A stretch of 12,541 nucleotides of DNA. Origin: Bacteroidota bacterium (GTDB lineage Bacteria; Bacteroidota; Bacteroidia; JAADEI01). Positions within the stretch are counted from its first letter, which is position 1; every line of letters starts with the position of its first letter. Shown here one piece after another: positions 7,175-12,541 of this stretch. Under the pieces are notes generated by a model. That model made no database searches, was not told the origin of the DNA, and was given only the letters and a program-made list of their open reading frames with translations. The stretch is from contig JAJRPU010000224.1 in assembly GCA_024280615.1 (NCBI GenBank), forward strand, positions 1 through 12,541, in the 5' to 3' direction. The position numbers and the translations under genes were made by a program.

Positions 7175-8206
7175 TTATCCCGCAATCTTCGGACAATAAA
7201 TTTGCCTACTCTTAAGACGCTTCTTAAACTTAAATCCGTAGAAAGCGACAAAGACCTCAACCCCACCCCTCATTAAGTTCGCAACCCGAAGGGAGGAAAG
7301 AGTTATGTCATAACTAACTCCAAAGCCCCAAGATTGAGAGTCATACCTAAAAGCAGGATATATAGCATCACCTATACGATACCACATTCCCAAAGTGATT
7401 GATTTATCCCTACCTCTAAATCCGGAACCGTATCCCTTAGGCCATGGGTAATACACCCAACCTGCTCCAGCAGTATACTCTGTATATTCATGTTGTCTTA
7501 AATGTAGGAAAGTGAGGACGAGGGAAGAACGAGTGCCTATATCGGTAATGAAACCTACATAAGAAGTTAAACGTGGATACATTGGAATAGGTTCGTAGAA
7601 ATAGGTTTGAGGATTGTTAAGATGATATACGCTGCCCCCTAAGAATAGTGAAGTATGCGGATTAAATGCGAAGAAGCCCCATATTCCAGTGTTCAGGTCA
7701 ATAAACCCCACTGAGGTATTAACGAAATATTCACCTGATGGAACAGTTGGGTCCGGTCCAAAGATTGTGAACTGGGACCCGAATATGAGCCTGTCTGTTT
7801 CAAATGACCTGACGCCATATCCAAGTTGCAAGCCAACACCAACATATATTGGAGCCTCTTCATTTGAACTAAACGACCGATGATAAGCGACGCTAACAAG
7901 CCCCTCCGTAGTTCCCAATTGAGAATGCCCTGCCCGATCTTCCAACACCATCAAGCCAACACCAAGGTAATCAGGAAATAAAACATCTTGCAATAAAGGC
8001 AAATCAATGGAACCATAAAATGTTTTATACGGATATGGAGTTATTGAGCGCCATTGGTTTCTATATGCAAACACCGCCCTGAAGGTACTGGGCATAAATC
8101 CAGTCATTGCCGGATTAATCCACAGATTGGGCATGAAATATTGTGAGTAGTGGACATCCTGAGCACCAGCAACTATTCCAACAAGCAACAACAACCATTT
8201 TCTCAT
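7175..8206 (-). CDS. PorP/SprF-family type IX secretion system membrane protein
   Basis: Members of this family are outer-membrane proteins of 300-350 aa associated with T9SS and gliding; SprF is needed for export of the adhesin SprB in Flavobacterium johnsoniae, and PorP is essential in Porphyromonas gingivalis. The 343-aa product starts with a signal peptide (MRKWLLLLVGIVAGA, residues 1-15), followed by the family hallmark QDVHYSQYFMPNLWINPAMTG and later YRNQWRSI. The remainder is alternating aromatic and glycine-rich strands fitting a barrel (GVGLMVLEDRAG, YVGVGLQLGYGV, TLGMWYRIGDAIYPAFRYD). ATG 8206 is preferred to the GTG one codon upstream. No OmpA-family partner (PorE/SprE type) or SprB-like adhesin is adjacent; many Bacteroidota have several scattered paralogues. 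The stop is 4 nt from the convergent methyltransferase stop. Confidence 0.92.
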   Translation of the reverse strand: MRKWLLLLVGIVAGAQDVHYSQYFMPNLWINPAMTGFMPSTFRAVFAYRNQWRSITPYPYKTFYGSIDLPLLQDVLFPDYLGVGLMVLEDRAGHSQLGTTEGLVSVAYHRSFSSNEEAPIYVGVGLQLGYGVRSFETDRLIFGSQFTIFGPDPTVPSGEYFVNTSVGFIDLNTGIWGFFAFNPHTSLFLGGSVYHLNNPQTYFYEPIPMYPRLTSYVGFITDIGTRSSLVLTFLHLRQHEYTEYTAGAGWVYYPWPKGYGSGFRGRDKSITLGMWYRIGDAIYPAFRYDSQSWGFGVSYDITLSSLRVANLMRGGVEVFVAFYGFKFKKRLKSRQIYCPKIAG

Positions 8207-8232
8207 CACACGTCTTTTTTTCTACTCATTAG

Positions 8233-8265
8233 CAAATATACACAAAATTAATTTAACTATCCAAA
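8233..8265 (-). promoter_or_regulatory. Promoter of porP/sprF with -33 and -7 elements
   Basis: On the - strand a TTTG (8265-8262) is followed after 21 nt by TATATTTG (8240-8233), an exact TAnnTTTG. This is the only promoter in the window where both Bacteroidota elements are visible with plausible spacing. Predicted transcription start near 8226 leaves about 20 nt before ATG 8206. Confidence 0.62.
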
Positions 8266-8306
8266 TCAGCTGATAAAATTCCTAATTCCATTATTCCGAA
8301 GCTTTA

Positions 8307-8314
8307 TACTTTTG
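8307..8314 (+). promoter_or_regulatory. Bacteroidota-type -7 promoter box for the kinase-murQ-activator unit
   Basis: TACTTTTG matches TAnnTTTG exactly and lies only 5 nt before ATG 8320. If its last G is -7, transcription would begin at about 8321, at the initiator codon itself, giving a leaderless mRNA. A -33 TTG is not visible at normal spacing. Confidence 0.5.
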
Positions 8315-8319
8315 TATGT

Positions 8320-9183
8320 ATGATAAGAATAATTGTTGATTCGGGAGCGACTAAGGCTCGTTGGCTTATCAAAAGAAAACGAGGCAAAAGCCAATTGATC
8401 GAAACAGAGGGTATAAACCCTTATTTCTATACAGAGGAAGAAGCCGTTAATCTAATAAAAAATGACCTTGAATTAAATGCACCCTTCCTTAAAGATTATG
8501 AAGTTGAAGAAGTAATATTCTACGGTGCTGGTTGTTCAACGGAACAACGATGCTTGTTAATGGACCACATCCTTCAAAGTGTGTTTCCTCGTGCTAGAAT
8601 AATTGTTCATCACGATATTTTAGGAGCAGCACGAGGCATATTAAAAGACAAACCCGGTTACGTCGTGATTATTGGCACTGGAAGCAACACTTGTTATTAC
8701 AATGGTAAGGAAATAGTTGCTCGTCACGGTGGCTTGGGTTACATTCTCAATGATGAAGGAAGCGGTGCTGACATAGGTAGGCATTTAATAGCGGCGTGGC
8801 TGGATGGAGACATGCCTTCCGACTTGTTGTCCACTTTTGAGGAATTCATTGGAATGACGGAGGCTGAAGTTATTTTCAAGATTTATCAGGACAAGCGTCC
8901 CGCCCGATTCCTCGCTCAACAAACTTTATTTGTGAGTGAACACATTGACAATCCGTGGTGCAAACAGCTTGTTAAGTCACGGTTCAAAGCCTTAGTGACC
9001 AAACACTTAAAGCCATTGATTGCAAAAGTTGGCAAGGAAGACCACATTCATGCCTCAGGTTCAGTAGTATATCATTTTCAGGACATATGGAAGGAAGTTC
9101 TAAATGAAGAAGGACTAAAATCAGGGGAAATAGTTGTAAACCCTTTGGATGGACTTGCTGAGTTCCACTGGGGCAAAAAGTAG
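8320..9183 (+). CDS. BadF/BadG/BcrA/BcrD-family amino-sugar kinase (GlcNAc or MurNAc kinase)
   Basis: This 287-aa cytoplasmic sugar kinase belongs to the actin-like ATPase fold. The phosphate-1 loop DSGATKARW is at 7-15, a His-His-Asp segment (VHHDILGAARG, Asp 99) lies at the sugar site, the phosphate-2 region IGTGSNTCYY is at about 118-127, GLGYILNDEGSGADIG is at 138-152, and a C-terminal adenosine-type segment ASGSVVYHF is at 245-253. The length and motifs match Bacteroidota proteins annotated as N-acetylglucosamine kinase. Its direct partner is murQ, 33 nt downstream. In Tannerella forsythia a kinase of this family next to murQ phosphorylates MurNAc (MurK), and a Clostridium homologue acts on both sugars. 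MurNAc is therefore the likeliest substrate by context, with GlcNAc possible. The sequence alone does not decide between them. The gene is divergent from porP/sprF. Confidence 0.88.
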   Translation: MIRIIVDSGATKARWLIKRKRGKSQLIETEGINPYFYTEEEAVNLIKNDLELNAPFLKDYEVEEVIFYGAGCSTEQRCLLMDHILQSVFPRARIIVHHDILGAARGILKDKPGYVVIIGTGSNTCYYNGKEIVARHGGLGYILNDEGSGADIGRHLIAAWLDGDMPSDLLSTFEEFIGMTEAEVIFKIYQDKRPARFLAQQTLFVSEHIDNPWCKQLVKSRFKALVTKHLKPLIAKVGKEDHIHASGSVVYHFQDIWKEVLNEEGLKSGEIVVNPLDGLAEFHWGKK

Positions 9184-9216
9184 GCAATTCATTATTTTTA
9201 AGTTACAAATTCAGAT

Positions 9217-10041
9217 ATGAAAATAACTGAACAACCTTCTGAGTATCATAACCTGGAACAAAAGGACATAAAGGAAATTCTTGAGATAATAAACAGGGAA
9301 GACACTTTTGTGCCAATAAGAATTAGAGAAGCACTCCCTCAGATAGAACGGTTAACAGAGGCATACATAAGGCATTTGGAGTCCGGAGGCAGAATTTTCT
9401 ATGTTGGCACAGGCACAAGTGGTAGGCTTGGTGTGCTTGATGCCGCTGAATTGATTCCGACTTTTGGCATTCCGGAGGGTGTAGTTATTGGCATTATAGC
9501 CGGTGGAGATGAAGCTTTGAGGCGTCCTGTTGAATACGCCGAAGATGACCCGGAGGCTGGCTGGCAAGAACTATTGAAGCATAATGTTTCGGATAAGGAT
9601 TTAGTAATAGGAATTTCTGCGTCTGGAACAACCCCTTTTACAGTGGGAGCTATTGAGCGGGCTGCTCAAAACGGCATAGAGACAGGATGCATAACATGTA
9701 ATCCTAATACTCCCTTAGCGAAACATAGTAAGTATCCTGTTGAAGTGATTGTTGGTCCTGAAGTGATAGCTGGAAGCACGAGGATGAAGGCTGGAACAGC
9801 CCAAAAACTAATCCTTAATATGGTAAGTACTACAGCGATGATAAAACTGGGCAGGATTTTGGACAATAGGATGATTGATATGCAAATTGTGAACCAAAAA
9901 CTTTTTAGAAGGGGTGTTAAATTAATTGTTGAATGGACTGGAGTTGACCAAGACATTGCTGAAAAATTACTACTTTCGGAAGGAAGTGTAAGAAAAGCAT
10001 TAGAAAAAATAAAGAAATATGGCGTTGATTTTAGTGGTTGA
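9217..10041 (+). CDS. murQ: N-acetylmuramic acid 6-phosphate etherase
   Basis: MurQ cleaves the D-lactyl ether of MurNAc 6-phosphate to give GlcNAc 6-phosphate and D-lactate, joining recycled or scavenged wall sugar to amino-sugar metabolism. The 274-aa product has a SIS domain with VGTGTSGRLGVLDAAE (63-78) and AEDDPEAG (108-115). E78 and E109 are 31 residues apart, the same spacing as the catalytic Glu83 and Glu114 of Escherichia coli MurQ. SASGTTP (134-140) and GSTRMKAGTAQKLILNM (186-202) are also hallmarks. It is somewhat shorter than the enterobacterial enzyme (about 300 aa) at the C-terminus. It follows the kinase by 33 nt, and its last 23 nt overlap the start of the sigma-54 activator, so all three are probably co-transcribed and the last two translationally coupled. 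Confidence 0.95.
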   Translation: MKITEQPSEYHNLEQKDIKEILEIINREDTFVPIRIREALPQIERLTEAYIRHLESGGRIFYVGTGTSGRLGVLDAAELIPTFGIPEGVVIGIIAGGDEALRRPVEYAEDDPEAGWQELLKHNVSDKDLVIGISASGTTPFTVGAIERAAQNGIETGCITCNPNTPLAKHSKYPVEVIVGPEVIAGSTRMKAGTAQKLILNMVSTTAMIKLGRILDNRMIDMQIVNQKLFRRGVKLIVEWTGVDQDIAEKLLLSEGSVRKALEKIKKYGVDFSG

Positions 10042-11173
10042 TGATGAAGAAATGATAAGGGAAGCATTGACCCAAATTTTTGAAGAGGAAGGGCACAAAG
10101 TTGTGGGACAGCCCAGTGCCCATGATGCAATCAGATGGTTAAAAAAATACAAGCCAGATGTTATTTTTCTTGATATAAAAATGCCACGGATGTCAGGACT
10201 GGAAGCCCTTGAAGAATTTCAAAAAATACATTCTGATGTACCAATCATAATGCTCACAGGACACGGAAATGAGGAGGTCGCCTTTGAAGCCGCTAAAAAA
10301 GGCGCTTTTGACTACATAAATAAGCCCCCTGATTTAAACAAACTTTTAATAACACTCAGGAATGCATTGGAAAACAAGACTCTTAAAACAGAAGTAAAAA
10401 AACTAAAACAGAAAAAAGCTGAGATTCCTCCACTAATAGGTGTCTCCCCAGCAATGCAAAAAGTAAAGGAACTAATTGAGAAGGTGGCACCCACTGACGT
10501 GAGAGTATTAATCACTGGCGAAAGTGGGGTTGGTAAGGAGGTGGTAGCAAAACATTTGCACTTGAAGAGTCAACGTTCCAGCGGTCCATTTGTGAGCATT
10601 AACTGTGGAGCCCTGCCCTCTGAACTAATTGAAAGTGAATTGTTTGGTCATGAAAAGGGTGCCTTCACATCAGCCGTCCGACAACACATAGGGAGCTTTG
10701 AGCAAGCAAATGGAGGAACTTTATTCTTAGATGAGATTGGTGAAATGCCGCCCTCTGCACAAGTAAAACTGTTGAGAGCCCTTGAAGAAAAAGCTATTAC
10801 AAGGGTTGGTGGTGAGAAAAAAATTCCTGTTGACGTACGCGTCATCTCGGCAACCAATAAGAACCTGAAAAAAGAGATAGAAAAAGGCAACTTCAGGCTT
10901 GACCTTTACCACAGAATTAATGTGGTTGAAATACATATTCCTCCTTTAAGGGAACGTCCTGAGGACATACCTCCCCTAGTTGAACATTTCGTAAAACAGT
11001 TTAAGGCAGAAGGACTTCCTGAAAAACAGTTTCCTCCTGAAACGTTAAAGGAATTACAACAACTTCCTTGGTATGGAAACATTAGAGAACTAAGAAATGC
11101 TATTGAAAGGCTTTTAATTCTTGTGGAAGATGAAGTTGTTACTCCTCAACACGTTAAAGAATTCATTGAATAA
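10019..11173 (+). CDS. NtrC-like sigma-54-dependent response regulator lacking a DNA-binding domain
   Basis: This 384-aa activator has an N-terminal receiver (about 1-120) with acidic D8-D9, phospho-acceptor D52 (FLDIKMPRMSG), T80 and K102, all conserved. A linker leads to an AAA+ sigma-54 interaction domain (about 138-370): Walker A GESGVGKE at 167-174, the sigma-54 contact loop GAFTSA at 214-219 (GAFTGA in most relatives), Walker B FLDE with D238-E239, arginine-finger region FRLDLYHR (292-299), and PWYGNIREL near 350. The protein stops 14 residues after RNAIERLL, so the usual C-terminal Fis-type helix-turn-helix is absent. Only about 70 nt separate the stop from the next gene, and no HTH is hidden there in another frame. 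Such proteins (for example FlgR of Helicobacter) activate without specific DNA binding. No histidine kinase is adjacent. The start ATG overlaps the end of murQ by 23 nt. Confidence 0.92.
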   Translation: MALILVVDDEEMIREALTQIFEEEGHKVVGQPSAHDAIRWLKKYKPDVIFLDIKMPRMSGLEALEEFQKIHSDVPIIMLTGHGNEEVAFEAAKKGAFDYINKPPDLNKLLITLRNALENKTLKTEVKKLKQKKAEIPPLIGVSPAMQKVKELIEKVAPTDVRVLITGESGVGKEVVAKHLHLKSQRSSGPFVSINCGALPSELIESELFGHEKGAFTSAVRQHIGSFEQANGGTLFLDEIGEMPPSAQVKLLRALEEKAITRVGGEKKIPVDVRVISATNKNLKKEIEKGNFRLDLYHRINVVEIHIPPLRERPEDIPPLVEHFVKQFKAEGLPEKQFPPETLKELQQLPWYGNIRELRNAIERLLILVEDEVVTPQHVKEFIE

Positions 11174-11228
11174 ACCTTTTTTCTTTTGCCAAGTGACTTT
11201 TGTAATAGTAACTTTATGATCATTTTGC

Positions 11229-11236
11229 TATCTTTG
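11229..11236 (+). promoter_or_regulatory. Bacteroidota-type -7 promoter box for the DUF2231-like gene
   Basis: TATCTTTG matches TAnnTTTG exactly and ends 7 nt before ATG 11244. With the last G at -7, transcription would start at about 11243, predicting an essentially leaderless mRNA. The nearest upstream TTTG (11199-11202) is 26 nt away, longer than usual. Confidence 0.5.
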
Positions 11237-11243
11237 TATTAAA

Positions 11244-11711
11244 ATGGTTCCAATGATAATACTAAGCTTGATTCCTGACAATTGGGCTCACATACATCTT
11301 CTAGTGAATCACTTTCCCATAATTACAGTGTTCTGGGCATTTGTCTTTCTCCTGTGGGCTTATATAAAAAAGAATAATTCATTATTTAAAGTAGGGCTAT
11401 ATATGCTAGTATTTACTGCTTTGTTTAGCATATTCAGTTTCATAAGCGGTGAGCAAGCAGAAGAATTTATTGAACATTCACAAGCTATACAAGCAAGCTA
11501 TGAAGCCATTGAGGAACACGAGGAGGCGGCTCAAACAGCCAATATAGTAGCGGTCGTCACCGGTATCATAGCTCTTGTCTTTCTCTTTTTCAACCTTGAG
11601 AATAAATTATTCAAATTAGGGCTCATTGCATTAGCTATTGTCGTACTTATTTTGATGGCTATTGCCGGCCATACAGGCGGACACATAATGCACAGCGTTG
11701 AGCTAGGCTAA
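11244..11711 (+). CDS. DUF2231-like four-helix membrane protein
   Basis: This 155-aa integral membrane protein has four predicted helices (about 20-40, 48-68, 99-118, 122-142) and a charged, Glu- and His-rich loop between helices 2 and 3. Histidines recur at positions matching the DUF2231 pattern: HIHLLVNHFP (16-25), the loop GEQAEEFIEHSQ...IEEHEEAA (69-95), and GHTGGHIMH just before the end (142-150). Conserved membrane-edge histidines suggest metal or haem binding or a redox role, but this is inference and no function is known for this member. ATG 11244 is used; a second ATG lies three codons downstream. It has its own promoter box and is separated from the activator gene by 70 nt. Its stop is 23 nt from the convergent kbl stop. 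Confidence 0.72.
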   Translation: MVPMIILSLIPDNWAHIHLLVNHFPIITVFWAFVFLLWAYIKKNNSLFKVGLYMLVFTALFSIFSFISGEQAEEFIEHSQAIQASYEAIEEHEEAAQTANIVAVVTGIIALVFLFFNLENKLFKLGLIALAIVVLILMAIAGHTGGHIMHSVELG

Positions 11712-11734
11712 AATATGGAAAATAGCAGTCTTTT

Positions 11735-12541
11735 TTATATTATGCCCAGTCTCTTTCCAACTTTGACGAAGGCTTCCAGTGCCCTGTCTATATGATGTTT
11801 CTCATGGGCTGCGGAAAGTTGAACTCTTATTCTTGCTTGACCCTTAGGCACCACCGGATAAGAGAATCCAACGACATAAATGCCTTCTTCAAGCATCATA
11901 TCGGCAAACTTAGTTGCTTTTGCAGCATCATAAATCATAATTGGCACAATTGGTGTGTTTCCTGGTTTGATATCAAATCCAGCTTTTTGGATCTCTTCCC
12001 TGAAATAGCGAGTGTTTTCCATTAGCTTATCCCTAAGATGTGTTGATTTTGATATTATGTCAAACACCCTAATGGCTGCTCCAACAATTCCCGGCGCTAA
12101 GGAATTTGAGAATAGATAGGGTCTAGCCTTCTGTCTGTACATTTCAACTATTTCCTTATGAGAAGCAATGAATCCGCCCATTGCACCACCAAGTGCCTTG
12201 CCAAGAGTACTGGTTATTATATCAACTCGTCCCATAACACCGAAATACTCATGGGTGCCTCTACCAGTATCTCCAATAAATCCAGTTGCGTGGCTATCGT
12301 CAACCATTACAAGGGCGTCATATTTTTCAGCAAGTTCAACAATGTCTTTCAAAGGAGCCATATCACCGTCCATGGAAAACACTCCATCAGTAGCAATGAT
12401 TTTGAACCTGGCATCTTTTGCTTCTTTGAGTTTTTCTTCCAAGTCGTTCATATCAGCGTGCTTATATATATATCTTTTTGCCTTGGTCAATCTAATTCCG
12501 TCAATTATTGAAGCATGATTTAATTCATCGGAAATAATAGC
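11735..12541 (-). CDS. kbl: Glycine C-acetyltransferase (2-amino-3-ketobutyrate CoA ligase), C-terminal part
   Basis: Kbl is a PLP enzyme of the alpha-oxoamine synthase family that converts 2-amino-3-ketobutyrate plus CoA to glycine and acetyl-CoA, completing threonine breakdown after threonine dehydrogenase. The frame is open to the right edge, so the N-terminus is outside; 268 residues are present of about 395-400. Fragment residues 4-15 read SDELNHASIIDG, followed by the PLP-site segment VDDSHATGFIGDTGRGTHEY (from about 80) and the Schiff-base lysine in TSTLGKALGGAMGGF (K115, equivalent to K244 in the E. coli enzyme). ARPYLFSNSLAP and the C-terminal PKGQARIRVQLSAAH segment are family hallmarks. 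The GRGTHEY-VMGRVDI block favours Kbl over serine palmitoyltransferase or 8-amino-7-oxononanoate synthase. The TTG at 12490 is an internal Leu codon, not a start. Confidence 0.88.
   Translation of the reverse strand, partial: AIISDELNHASIIDGIRLTKAKRYIYKHADMNDLEEKLKEAKDARFKIIATDGVFSMDGDMAPLKDIVELAEKYDALVMVDDSHATGFIGDTGRGTHEYFGVMGRVDIITSTLGKALGGAMGGFIASHKEIVEMYRQKARPYLFSNSLAPGIVGAAIRVFDIISKSTHLRDKLMENTRYFREEIQKAGFDIKPGNTPIVPIMIYDAAKATKFADMMLEEGIYVVGFSYPVVPKGQARIRVQLSAAHEKHHIDRALEAFVKVGKRLGII

Noticed and set aside
8670..8690. TGGCAC sequences (also near 9405, 10484 and 11943) as sigma-54 promoters
   Set aside because: None has the GC at the fixed 10-nt distance after GG, and all lie inside coding sequence.
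9193..9200. TATTTTTA before murQ as an internal promoter
   Set aside because: It differs from TAnnTTTG at the invariant final G, and the 33-nt gap fits simple co-transcription with the kinase gene.
9666..10130. 154-aa open frame on the - strand
   Set aside because: It lies wholly antisense to murQ and the activator start, has no recognisable domain, and the + strand genes explain this DNA fully.
11702..11736. Possible terminator between the DUF2231-like gene and kbl (GCTA...TAGC then CTTTTTT)
   Set aside because: The stem is only 4 bp with a long AT-rich loop, too weak to call despite the T run.
12488..12490. TTG as the start of a 251-aa kbl protein
   Set aside because: The frame continues to the window edge with the conserved SDELNHASIIDGIR segment, so this is an internal Leu codon of a gene cut by the window.
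12158..12518. Two overlapping + strand open frames of about 116 aa
   Set aside because: Both are antisense to kbl, whose conserved PLP-site motifs occupy this stretch.

Overview
The window looks like ordinary chromosomal DNA from a member of the Bacteroidota. Four independent signs support this: a secreted protein ending in a type IX secretion (T9SS) type A sorting domain, a PorP/SprF-family T9SS membrane protein, a TamL-type lipoprotein member of the Omp85 family, and repeated copies of the Bacteroidota -7 promoter box TAnnTTTG upstream of genes. Shine-Dalgarno sequences are weak or absent, as is usual in this phylum. The DNA is moderately AT-rich. I see no rRNA, tRNA, CRISPR array, insertion sequence or phage gene.

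Layout, left to right. The 3' end of a MEMO-family (AmmeMemoRadiSam protein B-like) gene runs in on the + strand and meets a solitary pstB (- strand). A strong intrinsic terminator separates pstB from the gene upstream of it, a T9SS-exported protein with two related beta-rich modules and a PKD domain. Divergent from that gene is a two-gene unit, a membrane-anchored TPR protein followed by ribH. The ribH end overlaps the end of the convergent tamL-like gene. The tamL-like gene starts head to head with a TrmH/SpoU RNA methyltransferase gene, with their start codons about 15 nt apart or overlapping. Next comes porP/sprF (- strand). Divergent from it is a three-gene unit: a BadF/BadG-type amino-sugar kinase, murQ, and an NtrC-like sigma-54 activator whose start overlaps the end of murQ. 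The window closes with a small histidine-containing DUF2231-like membrane protein and the C-terminal two thirds of kbl (- strand), cut by the window edge.

How the genes fit together: the kinase and MurQ form a short MurNAc/GlcNAc salvage route (phosphorylation, then lactyl-ether cleavage). The activator attached to them has a receiver and an AAA+ domain but no DNA-binding domain. The exported PKD protein, PorP/SprF and TamL all concern the outer membrane and export, but they are not in one operon. The gene content is mostly core metabolism and envelope biogenesis. The points most worth a second look are the murQ-coupled activator lacking a helix-turn-helix, the five exact -7 boxes (two of which predict leaderless mRNAs), the head-to-head tamL/trmH start region, and the tightly packed convergent junctions.
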